The position numbers and the translations under genes are program-made. Positions 1 to 8,969 of a stretch of 64,000 nucleotides of DNA are shown piece by piece. The notes under the pieces are model-generated. The model saw only the letters and a program-made list of their open reading frames with translations. It was not told the origin of the DNA and made no database searches. Every line of letters begins with the position of its first letter. The first letter of the stretch is position 1. The stretch is from JAFLTL01 sp964389525 (lineage in GTDB: Bacteria; Bacteroidota; Bacteroidia; Bacteroidales; Muribaculaceae). The stretch covers positions 1-64,000 of the forward strand of contig CAYMEX010000008.1 of the NCBI GenBank assembly GCA_964389525.1. Direction: 5' to 3'.

Positions 1-8
1 TATCCGAG

Positions 9-53
9 TGTCCCCGGAAGATCAACACTGATCATCCGGGGACATTCTTTTTT
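9..53 (+). terminator. Rho-independent terminator of a gene left of the window
   Basis: A 10-bp GC-rich stem (9-18 pairing with 35-44) with a further GATC/GATC pairing inside the loop is followed by a T-rich run at 45-53 on the plus strand. The T-tract direction means it ends a plus-strand transcript that enters from before position 1. The same hairpin also lies just downstream of the minus-strand gene ending at 83, but has no T-tract in that direction. Confidence 0.75.
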
Positions 54-82
54 GTTCATTAAGTAAAAATTGAAACAACGGT

Positions 83-979
83 TCATTTGATATTTGCCCG
101 TACAATTTCGTTTATCGTGATTTTGGGATGACGGTAGCGGGCATCTGGATTTCGTTCGCCGTTGCGAAGCACGATCGCTTTTTGCGGGCAGTTGTGGACG
201 CATGCGAGGCAGTGTTCGCATGATCCTTCGGTTTTGATACCTGTTCCGGTAAACTTAAAGTTGCCTCGTGGACATACCTTGGTACAGAATCCGCAGCTCA
301 CACATTTCTCCTCCTTGATTTCAAGCAGACGTTCGCTTGTCATGGGGAAGCGGGCGGCCTGTAGGCGTGCGAGATCTTCCTCTCTGAAAAATCCCAGTTC
401 ACCTTCCTCCTTGTAGTTTTTGTGAGCGTCGAGCTCTTCTATTATTGTTGCAATGCTCTCGTCGGTGTGCTTGTCGATTTTCAGTTGCTGCTCAATGTCG
501 AATACCGGAAGATAGTTGTCGACCATCAGTATTGATTTGATATAGTTCTGCTCGAGTCCCTTTTCTTTGGCATATCGGTCCCACCATGCGCAGACATTGC
601 AGGCAAAGTTCCCGAATGTGATTACTGAAAAGATATACGGGGCCTTGAATTGAGCCTTACCGATAAACTCGCGCACAATCAGGGGAGCGGAGGCGGCATA
701 ATCGGGAAAAACAAACCCGATTTCGTCGGCTTCATAGACAAGGTCATTTTTTTTTAGTTCTTGTGGAATACTGAGAGGACTATCCGACAGCATTTTGGCA
801 ACAAAAAGAGAGTTGCCTGATGCTGTGAAGTAGAATACAATTCTGCGTTTCTTTGGTGCGCACGATGTAAGTGCCGACATGCCGGTTAGATCTAATGCCG
901 CCAGCGCGGCAAAGGCGCCGATGTGCTTGAGTGCTTCACGACGTGATATCCCTTTTATCATTGCTTTCTGCTCTGTCAT
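83..979 (-). CDS. EFR1-type flavodoxin/ferredoxin protein with Tat lipoprotein signal
   Basis: This 298-residue protein combines a flavodoxin-like domain with two 4Fe-4S clusters, the layout of EFR1-family ferredoxins. The N-terminus has a twin-arginine motif (SRREALK, residues 12-18), a hydrophobic stretch, and a lipobox LTSC with Cys40. It may therefore be folded and loaded with cofactor in the cytoplasm, exported by Tat and lipidated. The FMN phosphate-binding loop is near residues 51-58 (FTASGNSL). Cluster ligands are Cys226/229/232/236 and Cys254/257/260/264. The role is presumably electron transfer; partner and substrate are unknown. It lies 122 bp downstream of the ABC exporter operon on the same strand and could be its last gene or a separate unit. 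The family call is strong; export is inferred from the leader. Confidence 0.8.
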   Translation of the reverse strand: MTEQKAMIKGISRREALKHIGAFAALAALDLTGMSALTSCAPKKRRIVFYFTASGNSLFVAKMLSDSPLSIPQELKKNDLVYEADEIGFVFPDYAASAPLIVREFIGKAQFKAPYIFSVITFGNFACNVCAWWDRYAKEKGLEQNYIKSILMVDNYLPVFDIEQQLKIDKHTDESIATIIEELDAHKNYKEEGELGFFREEDLARLQAARFPMTSERLLEIKEEKCVSCGFCTKVCPRGNFKFTGTGIKTEGSCEHCLACVHNCPQKAIVLRNGERNPDARYRHPKITINEIVRANIK

Positions 980-1101
980 TGATTGCTGTATTTATTATTG
1001 TTTTGCCGAGGCAAATTAATTGATCCTGACGAGCCTGTAGCAATATTTATTTCGGCAAATAATGTAATATTTACCGTTTTTTCAGTTGAAAACGTGGTGT
1101 G

Positions 1102-2208
1102 TTATGATCGTTTCCTATATGACAGGGCTGCTATGGCGAACAGCGCGGCGGCAAAACCGCCTAAAGCGAGATATTGTGGCAACAGCTCGCCTACAATTGA
1201 ACCTTTCAGATATATCGAGCGCATTATCTCGATAAAATATCGGGGAGGTATGGCATATGTGACCGTCTGTGCCCACCCGGGCATTGAACCGATCGGTGTG
1301 AACAGGCCTCCCATCAGCTGAAAGATGATAATGAAAGCAAACATCACAAAGATGCTCTGGAGCATTGTCGACGAACGGTTGGCGATAGACACCCCAAGCC
1401 CCGACATGACAAAGCTGAACAGGATTGTCGCAAGATAGATTGCTCCGATGTTTCCGGCAGGTGCAAGTCCGTAGACAAGCCATCCTACGAGCATCCCTTC
1501 TGTCACGACAAGCAGGCCGATAATCCAGAACGGTATGAGTTTTGACAGTACAAACGTGAGTTTTCCTACCGGAGTCACATTTATCGCTTCTATCGTGCAT
1601 GACTCTTTCTCGCTTACAAGATTAAGAGTCGGAAGAAAGCCGCATATTATAATCAGAAGCACTACCATCAGGGCCGGGATCATGTAATTACGGAAATCGA
1701 GAGTAGGATTGTAGCGGTTTATGACGCTTGTACACGGGCTCTTGATCTCTTTACCCTCCATTGCCTGCCATGCAGCAACGGTCTGTGTCACTGACTGTAC
1801 TACATATCTTGATCCGATCATGCCTTTTGTGGCATTCACTCCGTTGGTCTCTACGTCGATCTGTGGCATGCCATCGGCGATATCTCCGGCATAGTCGGCA
1901 GGAACTGTCAGCAGTACATCTGCGTCGCCGTTTTCGATCGCCTGCATTGCCTCGCTGTGAGTTCCGCACACCGTTATGACATCAAGGCAGTCTGAGGCAT
2001 TGATGTCTGCGATAATTCTTCTCGACAGCTGACTGTGATCATTGTCGACCACAGCGACATTGACATTTTTCACATCAAGATTGGCCACGAGCGGGATAAC
2101 GAGCATAACCATCAGAGGCATGACCAGAACGATCTTGGGGATGATGGGATTGCGTCGCATCAGCGTGACTTCCTTTTTAAGAAGGGCTTTCAGTACACTG
2201 GCATTCAT
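1102..2208 (-). CDS. ABC-2 type exporter permease (YbhR-like)
   Basis: This 368-residue membrane protein has the ABC2_membrane_3 layout. One transmembrane helix lies near residues 18-42, a periplasmic domain of about 130 residues follows, and five hydrophobic helices lie between about 178 and 362. It pairs with the permease encoded 7 nt upstream (2216-3265) and with two separate ATPases, so the transporter is probably a heterodimer on both the membrane and ATPase sides. Gene order behind TetR, TolC and adaptor genes matches ybhGFSR-type drug or bile-salt efflux loci. The substrate cannot be read from the sequence. Start is the ATG at 2208. Confidence 0.88.
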   Translation of the reverse strand: MNASVLKALLKKEVTLMRRNPIIPKIVLVMPLMVMLVIPLVANLDVKNVNVAVVDNDHSQLSRRIIADINASDCLDVITVCGTHSEAMQAIENGDADVLLTVPADYAGDIADGMPQIDVETNGVNATKGMIGSRYVVQSVTQTVAAWQAMEGKEIKSPCTSVINRYNPTLDFRNYMIPALMVVLLIIICGFLPTLNLVSEKESCTIEAINVTPVGKLTFVLSKLIPFWIIGLLVVTEGMLVGWLVYGLAPAGNIGAIYLATILFSFVMSGLGVSIANRSSTMLQSIFVMFAFIIIFQLMGGLFTPIGSMPGWAQTVTYAIPPRYFIEIMRSIYLKGSIVGELLPQYLALGGFAAALFAIAALSYRKRS

Positions 2209-2215
2209 GGCGGCG

Positions 2216-3265
2216 TTATTTTCGTGTATTGAACTTTTTTATGGCAAGAAGCAGTAATGCCGATGTCATTGACAGGAGTATGGTTACCTCACAGATAACA
2301 TGACCTAAGCCAAGTTGCTGGATCATAAGTTTGCGCATTGCCTCTGTGTACCAGCGCGCCGGAATCACGCATGAGATCCATTGCAGTATCGCCGGCATGT
2401 TGTCGATTGGAAAAATCATGCCCGACAGCATGATCACGGGCAGCATGAAGACCACGGCCGATATTATCAGTGCGGTGAGCTGTGTATTGGCGATCGTGGA
2501 GACAAGCAGTCCGATTGACAGCGACAGTATGATATATATCAGCGATATGACGACTACATTGACGATATTGGCCGATACAGGCAGCTCGAGTACTGTATAG
2601 GCTATCACAAGCATGATTGCCAGAATTATGCACGATAATATGAAATAAGGCACAAGTTTGCCGAAAATGATAGTTCCCGGTCTTGCTGGAGAGACAAGCA
2701 GAAGATCCATTGTGCCGCTCTCTTTTTCGCTGACAATCGAGACCGACGTCATAATCGCACAGATCAGAATGAAAATCATGCCCATAATGCCAGGAACGAA
2801 ATTATATGCGCTTTTCATCTGCGGATTGTAGAGAGTATATGTCAGCACGGGGCTGTGTGCTGCCGTACCCTCTATGATACTCTGTATGTAACCGGTCGAT
2901 GCCTGTGCGACAGTCGTGTTCGATGCGTCGACAATGATCTGCGATTTAAGCCCGCCATCCTCCTCGCGCATGACTACGGCTGCATCTATACGACCGGCCC
3001 GTAGCATACCGTCGATCTCGTCATCTGCAATAAGCCCTTTGAATACCATATATTCGTTGACACGCAGACGCTCGATTGCCTCTCGTGTCTCATCGGTGTG
3101 CCGGTCGACCGCTACGGCGACTCTCACGCTTCTCACTTCGGTGGATATGGCAAAGCCGAACAACAGCAGAAGTGCAAGCGGCATCAGTAGCGTTATGACC
3201 ATCGTGCGCCTGTCTCTGATTATATGCAGAGCCTCTTTCTTTATGAGAGATCTAAGTATTGTCAT
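2216..3265 (-). CDS. ABC-2 type exporter permease (YbhS-like)
   Basis: This is a 349-residue inner-membrane permease with an N-terminal helix (about 22-42), a large extracytoplasmic domain, and five C-terminal helices from about 165 to 342. It contains the conserved segment VSEKESGTMDLLL typical of this permease family, just before the third hydrophobic stretch. It lies 15 nt after the ATPase ending at 3281 and 7 nt before the second permease. The two permeases are similar in layout but clearly distinct in sequence, as in YbhS/YbhR. It probably exports a small hydrophobic molecule through the adaptor and TolC-like channel of the same operon. Confidence 0.88.
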   Translation of the reverse strand: MTILRSLIKKEALHIIRDRRTMVITLLMPLALLLLFGFAISTEVRSVRVAVAVDRHTDETREAIERLRVNEYMVFKGLIADDEIDGMLRAGRIDAAVVMREEDGGLKSQIIVDASNTTVAQASTGYIQSIIEGTAAHSPVLTYTLYNPQMKSAYNFVPGIMGMIFILICAIMTSVSIVSEKESGTMDLLLVSPARPGTIIFGKLVPYFILSCIILAIMLVIAYTVLELPVSANIVNVVVISLIYIILSLSIGLLVSTIANTQLTALIISAVVFMLPVIMLSGMIFPIDNMPAILQWISCVIPARWYTEAMRKLMIQQLGLGHVICEVTILLSMTSALLLLAIKKFNTRK

Positions 3266-3280
3266 AACTTGGAGTCTGTT

Positions 3281-4027
3281 TTATGTTCTTGTGGCATTCA
3301 TGGCCACTGTTCTGAACACTGCATCCATTGTCGCGGCATTATATCGTTTCTTGAGAGCCGCAGGCGTGTCGAGCGCACTGATACGCCCGTCGACCATGAT
3401 TGATACACGGTTGCAGTACTCGGCCTCGTCGAGATAGTGGGTCGTTACAAAGACCGTCATCCCTTCCGACGATGCCTTGTAGATCATTTCCCAGAATTTG
3501 CGGCGGGTCAGCGGATCGACTCCGCCCGTTGGCTCATCAAGAAAAACGATCTCGGGGGAGTGGATTGTGGCCGATGCGAATGCGAGTTTCTGTTTCCACC
3601 CCACAGGTATCTCTTTTACACGCGTATTCCTGAGATCAGTCATGTCAAGATCATCGAACAGCTGCGACGAGCGAGCCTTTATCTCCTTTTCCGTCATGCC
3701 GTAGATGGTTGCAAACAGACGCAGATTCTCTTCAACGGTCAGGTCGCCATATAGCGAGAAATGCTGGCTCATGTAGCCGATATGCCGTTTCACATCCTCC
3801 GACTGTGTCATTATGTCGCATCCGGCCACGATGCCGTCTCCGGCCGTCGGGACGCTTAGCCCGCAGAGCATACGCATCGCAGTGGTCTTGCCGGCACCGT
3901 TAGCCCCGAGAAATCCGAAAATCTCACCTTTCGCCACGTCAAACGAGATATGGTCCACCGCAGTAAACGAGCCGAACTTCTTTGTGAGATTTCTGACCGA
4001 GATCACATTATTGCTGATGTCTTTCAT
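3281..4027 (-). CDS. ABC transporter ATP-binding subunit (second ATPase of exporter)
   Basis: This 248-residue nucleotide-binding domain has a Walker A (GANGAGKT, about residue 40) and Walker B with switch (IVFLDEPTGGVDP). The ABC signature is atypical: PVGWKQKL replaces the usual LSGGxxQ. Degenerate PLGW-type signatures are known in the C-terminal ATPase half of YbhF-type proteins, so this subunit probably forms the asymmetric partner of the ATPase encoded just upstream. Its start overlaps that gene by 20 nt, indicating translational coupling and fixed stoichiometry. In E. coli YbhF both domains are on one polypeptide; here they are two genes. Confidence 0.9.
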   Translation of the reverse strand: MKDISNNVISVRNLTKKFGSFTAVDHISFDVAKGEIFGFLGANGAGKTTAMRMLCGLSVPTAGDGIVAGCDIMTQSEDVKRHIGYMSQHFSLYGDLTVEENLRLFATIYGMTEKEIKARSSQLFDDLDMTDLRNTRVKEIPVGWKQKLAFASATIHSPEIVFLDEPTGGVDPLTRRKFWEMIYKASSEGMTVFVTTHYLDEAEYCNRVSIMVDGRISALDTPAALKKRYNAATMDAVFRTVAMNATRT

Positions 4028-4931
4028 CGCGTATCTGTTTGATGAATAGATCTTCTATAGTGCCTGTCGTCCGGCCGACTGTAGCGTCATGTAGCCCGGA
4101 GCGGCGCAGATATTCTTGTGCTTCCGTGTCCGAGAATGCGTCACTGCCCACAACATGAAGCGTGGCGCCGAATGTGTAACAGTCGACCACTTCCGGCATG
4201 GATCGGAGCCTGGTAAGCAGTCCGAACATATCCGCCGAAAACGCGTCATACAGATTCTCGTCCATACTGTTCACGAGAGCCGCCGGAGAGTCCGTGGCAA
4301 GTATCCGTCCGTTGTTCATCATCGCTATGCGCTCGCATCTTGTCGCTTCATCCATATATGATGTCGATACAAGTATCGTTATGCCGATCTCGCGTAGCGT
4401 TGTGAGCATGTCCCAGAATTCGCTCCTCGATACGGCGTCTACACCTGTGGTAGGCTCATCAAGCAGCAGGATTTCCGGACGGTGTATCAGAGCGCAGCTG
4501 AGGGCGAGTTTCTGTTTCATACCACCCGACAGAGCACCGGCACGCCGGTTGGGGAAACGCTCGAGCTGTCCGAACACAGGCGCGATAAGCTCATAGCTGT
4601 CTTTTACAGAGACGCCGAACAGCGATGCGAAGAATTGCAGGTTCTCGGCCACAGTCATGTCCTGGTAGAGCGAGAACCGCTCCGGCATGTATCCGATGAC
4701 ACGTCGGAGCTTTCTGTAATCGGCTACAGTGTCGAGCCCACATACTTTTGCCGCTCCTGCATCGGGGTGCGACAAAGTGGCGAGGATCCTGTAGAGCGAA
4801 CTTTTGCCCGCTCCGTCCGGCCCGATAAGCCCGAAAAGCTCTCCCTTTGCCACTTCAAGACTCACCCCGTCGAGCGCGGTTATTGCGCCGTAGCGTTTGA
4901 TGATCCCGGTTATTTCTATTGCCGGACTCAT
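4008..4931 (-). CDS. ABC transporter ATP-binding subunit (first ATPase of exporter)
   Basis: This 307-residue ATPase has Walker A GPDGAGKS, a canonical signature LSGGMKQKL, and Walker B ILLLDEPTTGVDAVSR. It resembles the N-terminal half of YbhF-type ATPases. A C-terminal extension of about 70 residues follows the core, as in many drug-exporter ATPases. It shares a 4-nt ATGA overlap with the adaptor gene upstream (4928-4931) and overlaps the second ATPase gene by 20 nt, so the operon is tightly coupled. It provides energy for the two ABC-2 permeases encoded downstream. Confidence 0.9.
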   Translation of the reverse strand: MSPAIEITGIIKRYGAITALDGVSLEVAKGELFGLIGPDGAGKSSLYRILATLSHPDAGAAKVCGLDTVADYRKLRRVIGYMPERFSLYQDMTVAENLQFFASLFGVSVKDSYELIAPVFGQLERFPNRRAGALSGGMKQKLALSCALIHRPEILLLDEPTTGVDAVSRSEFWDMLTTLREIGITILVSTSYMDEATRCERIAMMNNGRILATDSPAALVNSMDENLYDAFSADMFGLLTRLRSMPEVVDCYTFGATLHVVGSDAFSDTEAQEYLRRSGLHDATVGRTTGTIEDLFIKQIRDERHQQ

Positions 4932-5821
4932 AGGCGCACTTCGCCGTATTGGCCGAGTTTGAGTCGTCCGTCGTTTTCAACCGATATCTTTACCGCATAT
5001 ACGAGATTGGCGCGTGAGTCCTTGGTCTGAATGGATTTAGGCGTAAACTCGCTCTCCTCTGCGATCCACGTGACGGTGCCTTTGTATTCATACTGCTTGT
5101 CGTCACCGAAATCGGCTATGACAGTCACTTCCTGCCCGATGGTGATGTCGGCGAGCTGGCTGGCGGTGAAATAGCTGCGCAGATATATGTCTGAAAGATC
5201 CGCGATACGGCATATCGGGCGTCCCGGAGTGGCATACTCACCGGCCTCGGCATATTTTATGAGCACTGTTCCGTCGATCGGTGACGCGATACGGCTTTTG
5301 GCTATCTGGACCTCAAGCTGATCCTTCTGATATTGCAGGGCTATAGCGTTGTCAGAAATCGAGTTGCGGCTGTTGCCAAGTGTCGAGAACAGTGCGTCGA
5401 GCTGATCCTGAAGCATTTTCAGTTGTGCCTGCGCGTCGTCATACTGTTTGCGGGTTGTTGCTTCGTCGGCAAGCAGACGGCCCAGTCTGTCGCATTCGTG
5501 CTTCTGGTGGCTTATCTGCGTGCGCAGTGATGCCGCCTGTGCGGCTATGTCGGGCGATGTTTTCTCAACCGACAGTTTCTGGCTGTTCAGCTGTCTGTAT
5601 TGCAGCACAAGCAGTGTTGTGTCTACGACTGCGATCTCCTGTCCTGCCGTGATTCTGTCTCCTTCCGAAAAGTCTGCCGCAAGTATTTTCCCGGATGTTT
5701 CCGATGCTACGGTGACTGTCGTAGCCTCGAATATTCCTGTAGCGTCATAGTCTGTAGCGCTGTTGCAGGACGATACAGTGGCAAGTAATGCTGCAAGAGA
5801 CGATATTATGATTCTGTTCAT
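4928..5821 (-). CDS. HlyD/EmrA-family periplasmic adaptor, lipoprotein
   Basis: This 297-residue membrane fusion protein is a YbhG-like adaptor joining inner-membrane ABC permeases to a TolC-type channel. The leader ends in a lipobox VSSC (Cys19), so it is probably an inner-membrane lipoprotein. It then has a split lipoyl/barrel-sandwich domain (about 35-75 and 175-220) around a coiled-coil hairpin rich in Gln, Leu and Arg (about 75-170), and a beta-barrel domain at the C-terminus. Both ends overlap neighbours by 4 nt (ATGA): the TolC gene upstream at 5818-5821 and the ATPase downstream at 4928-4931. Confidence 0.9.
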   Translation of the reverse strand: MNRIIISSLAALLATVSSCNSATDYDATGIFEATTVTVASETSGKILAADFSEGDRITAGQEIAVVDTTLLVLQYRQLNSQKLSVEKTSPDIAAQAASLRTQISHQKHECDRLGRLLADEATTRKQYDDAQAQLKMLQDQLDALFSTLGNSRNSISDNAIALQYQKDQLEVQIAKSRIASPIDGTVLIKYAEAGEYATPGRPICRIADLSDIYLRSYFTASQLADITIGQEVTVIADFGDDKQYEYKGTVTWIAEESEFTPKSIQTKDSRANLVYAVKISVENDGRLKLGQYGEVRL

Positions 5822-7101
5822 CGGTTGAGAGTGTACTTTAGGTTATATATTTCTTGCAAGAGCTGTATTTCATGAAAACGTGCCGTGAGTTCAGCCTGGT
5901 TTTCGGCCGTTATCTTGTCGAGAAGCGATGTTGTGTCGATCACTCCGTTATCAAGTTGCGATTCGGCCGCTTTGCGTATGCTCGCACGCAGATCCACTAT
6001 GCGGCGGTCATCCTTCATAATGTCGCGTAGTCTGTTTATAGTCTCGGTCTGTGTCGACTTCTGTATTTCAGAATTGAGGATAAACGTCTCTTTCTCTGAC
6101 GCAATGCTTTCGGCTTCTTTGGCGATACGTCGTGCCTTGTTGTTTTTTGTGTATAGCTGATCGATATTCCACGTTACCTTTACACCGGCAAGTATATTGA
6201 ACGACATATCGCGCGTTATCATGCTTTTGAAATAGTCGAAGCCCGGATATCCGTAATACATTTGCGCGAAGAAACCGACTTTCGGCCGCAACGCCGCATC
6301 GGTGAGACGACTTTCAGCTTTTATTGCTGCTATCTGATTGTCAAAACGTCGCAGTTCGGGCCTGTCGGACGCTGTGTCAGTGGGGATGCCGGCCGATGGC
6401 CTTGCGAGTTGCTTTCCTTCAAGACTCGTCCCCGTCAGTATTTCAAGTGCGCTACGGTAGCCATCGACCGCCTTTGTGGCCTGCGTGATCTGCTGGCCGA
6501 TGACAAGCGACTGCGCCTCAGCCATGTCTACGTCGCTCTGCATAGCGGTGCCGTTGAGAAGCATGGAGCGCAATTTCTTCAGATTGCCGTCTATAAGCCT
6601 GACTGTGTTGCGGCTCTGCTCGATCTGCTCCTCAGTGAGCAGTATCGCGAAATAAAGATTTTCGACCTTCTGTCTTACCGTATAGAGTTCCACTTCAACT
6701 GCCGACCGCTGCGCCTCGGCCTGTGTTCTCTGTATTTCGCGTTGCGCGGCCGAGACACCGCCGTCCCATATTGTCTGCGACACATCCATACCGGCCTTGT
6801 ACTGGATTTCTCCGAGACCTTTCATCGATTGTCCCATCTGGCTAAGCACGTCATACAATGGTTGCGGAAACGACGGGACTGTATTCTGCGCCGTTCCTTG
6901 CCAGTAAAGTCCGATACGTGGCAGCCACCCTTTGTTTATGTCCTCCAGTTCGATATCGCGTATCGCAGGTATGATGCCCTGTTTCTTTATCAGAGGATAA
7001 TTCTCCTGAGCCATGTCGACACACTCTTCGATCGTTATTTCCGCACCGACGTAAAAAGCGGCGCCCAGCGACAATATCGCCGTGATCAGTAGCTTCTTCA
7101 T
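5818..7101 (-). CDS. TolC-family outer membrane efflux protein
   Basis: This 427-residue protein has a signal peptide (about 1-20, ending VGA/E) and the repeated long alpha-helical hairpins of outer-membrane efflux factors. Conserved landmarks are EECVDMAQENYP near the start and a second-repeat segment AALRPKVGFFAQMYYG. It forms the outer-membrane exit duct of the exporter encoded by the following five genes. It starts 4 nt after the TetR gene ends and overlaps the adaptor gene by 4 nt. No lipobox is visible. Confidence 0.9.
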   Translation of the reverse strand: MKKLLITAILSLGAAFYVGAEITIEECVDMAQENYPLIKKQGIIPAIRDIELEDINKGWLPRIGLYWQGTAQNTVPSFPQPLYDVLSQMGQSMKGLGEIQYKAGMDVSQTIWDGGVSAAQREIQRTQAEAQRSAVEVELYTVRQKVENLYFAILLTEEQIEQSRNTVRLIDGNLKKLRSMLLNGTAMQSDVDMAEAQSLVIGQQITQATKAVDGYRSALEILTGTSLEGKQLARPSAGIPTDTASDRPELRRFDNQIAAIKAESRLTDAALRPKVGFFAQMYYGYPGFDYFKSMITRDMSFNILAGVKVTWNIDQLYTKNNKARRIAKEAESIASEKETFILNSEIQKSTQTETINRLRDIMKDDRRIVDLRASIRKAAESQLDNGVIDTTSLLDKITAENQAELTARFHEIQLLQEIYNLKYTLNR

Positions 7102-7105
7102 ACAT

Positions 7106-7741
7106 TCATGGTTTTAGTTTGCGCATGATTGTATCGAAATTCTCCTTTTTTCTCTGTGCAATGAAAGAGTCGGAATCCTTCATGCAGTTGTCAAGTATGG
7201 CGTTGATCATTGGAGTGGCCATGTATGAGAATATATTTAGCGATATAATGTCGATTATAAGCATTTTTGCATCGACTTTGCGGTATGTTCCATTAGCGGC
7301 AGCCTCATCTATCTGTCGCTGCAGATCCGATACAAGCACAGGCGCATACGATTGAATCTTGTCGAGGATTGTGCTGAGTCTTTGTGGATTATAGAAAACT
7401 TCTCCGACAAGAAACCGGGGCATGTCGGGGTTGGCGGCCACAAAATCGAGATGACGTTCTATAATATTTCTGATTTTTTCTTCCAGAGAGATACCCCGAC
7501 TTACCAAAGTGTCATACAGCACGCTTTTAAGAATATTGATCTTCCCGGCAATTATTCTTTCAAAAAGTTTCTCTTTTGTACGGAAATAGTAGTGAAGCAT
7601 AGCGTGTGTCACACCTGCGGCCTCGGCGATCGATGTCGTTCTGGCTCCGATAAAACCTTTCGTCAGAAACTCATGTTCTGCCGCCTGAAGTATCTTTGAC
7701 TCAGTATCCTGGCTATCGTTGTCTTTTTGTTCCTTTTGCAT
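7106..7741 (-). CDS. TetR/AcrR-family repressor of the efflux operon
   Basis: This 211-residue regulator has an N-terminal TetR DNA-binding domain (about residues 14-62; core TTSIAEAAGVTHAMLHYYFRTKEKL split as TTSIAEAAG and MLHYYFRTKEKL) and an all-helical ligand-binding C-terminus. It is the first gene of the seven-gene efflux operon, 4 nt before the TolC gene, and is probably autoregulatory: ligand binding would release repression of the entire exporter. The E. coli YbhGFSR pump is similarly headed by the TetR regulator CecR/YbiH. It is preceded by a near-perfect Bacteroidetes promoter at 7784-7815. Confidence 0.88.
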   Translation of the reverse strand: MQKEQKDNDSQDTESKILQAAEHEFLTKGFIGARTTSIAEAAGVTHAMLHYYFRTKEKLFERIIAGKINILKSVLYDTLVSRGISLEEKIRNIIERHLDFVAANPDMPRFLVGEVFYNPQRLSTILDKIQSYAPVLVSDLQRQIDEAAANGTYRKVDAKMLIIDIISLNIFSYMATPMINAILDNCMKDSDSFIAQRKKENFDTIMRKLKP

Positions 7742-7783
7742 GACAAATATGTCTATCAGTTTTAACTAACAACATTGTTTATG

Positions 7784-7815
7784 CAAAAGTAGGACATCCG
7801 TTTTATTATTACAAA
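7784..7815 (-). promoter_or_regulatory. Bacteroidetes-type promoter of the TetR-efflux operon
   Basis: On the minus strand a TTTG element (7812-7815) is separated by 20 nt from TACTTTTG (7784-7791). This is an exact fit to the Bacteroidetes consensus TTTG-N19/21-TAnnTTTG. The expected start site is near 7776, leaving a leader of about 35 nt before the ATG at 7741. A small odd-centred palindrome AACATTGTT (7771-7779) sits at the expected start site and may be part of a repressor site. Confidence 0.7.
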
Positions 7816-7821
7816 TAACTG

Positions 7822-7852
7822 ATTGCAATTTTTGCATAAAAGATTACCTTTA
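7822..7852 (+). promoter_or_regulatory. Probable promoter of the SGNH hydrolase gene
   Basis: ATTG (7822-7825), 19 nt, then TACCTTTA (7845-7852) is a near-consensus Bacteroidetes promoter facing right. It is divergent from the TetR promoter, with the two -33 elements only 6 nt apart. The leader to the ATG at 7890 would be about 30 nt. A regulator bound here could influence both directions. Confidence 0.5.
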
Positions 7853-7889
7853 TGTCGGTTGAAATTAGAACGAAAAATCAAACGACACT

Positions 7890-8969
7890 ATGAAATCAAT
7901 AAAACTTCTTGTCACAGCATTGCTACTTACGGTTGGCTCTTTAGCTGCCAGTGCAGATAAACCGGATATAAAGTACATAAGTGGCGATGCTCTGACGCTG
8001 ATTAACAAGACAATCGAGACACCTGACCGATATACACGGGTAGACACGGTTAAATATACCGGATTCAGCGACTATCAGCGACGTTATCTGACACAGCAAA
8101 GTGCAGGACTTGCGTTGTGTTTTAAGACCGACAGCCATAATATATATGTCAGGCCGACATACAGAAACAACTGGCACGGATGGAATCAGACCATTGCAAA
8201 TACCGATGGCTTTACACTGTATATAAAAAAGGATAACAAATGGCTTTATGCCGGATCGGCTGCTCTTGGAAACAGTGACCATATGACTATTGTTGCCGAT
8301 ATGGCATCCGGTGAAAAGGAATGTCTGCTATATCTTCCAAACTTCAGTGTGCTTGATGATCTTGAGATTGGCATTGACCAGGACTCCTATGCCGATGCGT
8401 TGGACAACCCATTTCGTCGCAAGATCGTTTTTTTCGGATCAAGTTTTACTCATGGAACAAGCTGTTCGCGTCCCGGACTGTCATATCCGATGCAGCTTGA
8501 GCGTGCGACTGGACTCCAGATCTGCGATCTTGGCATGAGTGGTAATTCAAAACTACAGCAGAGCTACGCACATGTGCTTGCCGATACTGAAGCTGACGCA
8601 TTTGTCTTTGACGCATTTTCAAATCCTTCGGCCAAAGAGATCGAAGAACGCTTCGACTCGTTTGTCAGGACAGTCAGGGCAAGTCATCCCGAAACTCCGC
8701 TGGTATTTATGCAGACGATTTTCCGTGAAAACCGCAACTTCAATACCCGTATCGAAGCATTTGAACAGGCAAAAATGGATATGGCCGAGAAAGTCGTGAA
8801 AAAAGCGATGGAGACCGACGCAAACATCTATTGGCTTGTACCTGATACAGGTGACTCTCACGACACATCAGTCGATGGCATACATCCAAACGACTACGGT
8901 TATATGCTCTGGATGGAGTCGATACGGCAGCCACTCATTGATATACTATCGCGCTACGGCATAGAATAA
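7890..8969 (+). CDS. Secreted SGNH/GDSL-family hydrolase
   Basis: This 359-residue protein has an N-terminal signal peptide (about 1-22). A beta-rich N-terminal domain (about 25-165) is followed by an SGNH hydrolase domain: block I FFGSSFTHGTS (catalytic Ser), block II with LGMSGN (Gly/Asn), and block V DGIHPNDYG (Asp/His). Its function is probably de-O-acylation of a glycan or ester hydrolysis in the periplasm or at the cell surface. Two-domain SGNH proteins like this are common in Bacteroidales, usually of unknown substrate. It is a single-gene unit divergent from the efflux operon. Confidence 0.82.
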   Translation: MKSIKLLVTALLLTVGSLAASADKPDIKYISGDALTLINKTIETPDRYTRVDTVKYTGFSDYQRRYLTQQSAGLALCFKTDSHNIYVRPTYRNNWHGWNQTIANTDGFTLYIKKDNKWLYAGSAALGNSDHMTIVADMASGEKECLLYLPNFSVLDDLEIGIDQDSYADALDNPFRRKIVFFGSSFTHGTSCSRPGLSYPMQLERATGLQICDLGMSGNSKLQQSYAHVLADTEADAFVFDAFSNPSAKEIEERFDSFVRTVRASHPETPLVFMQTIFRENRNFNTRIEAFEQAKMDMAEKVVKKAMETDANIYWLVPDTGDSHDTSVDGIHPNDYGYMLWMESIRQPLIDILSRYGIE

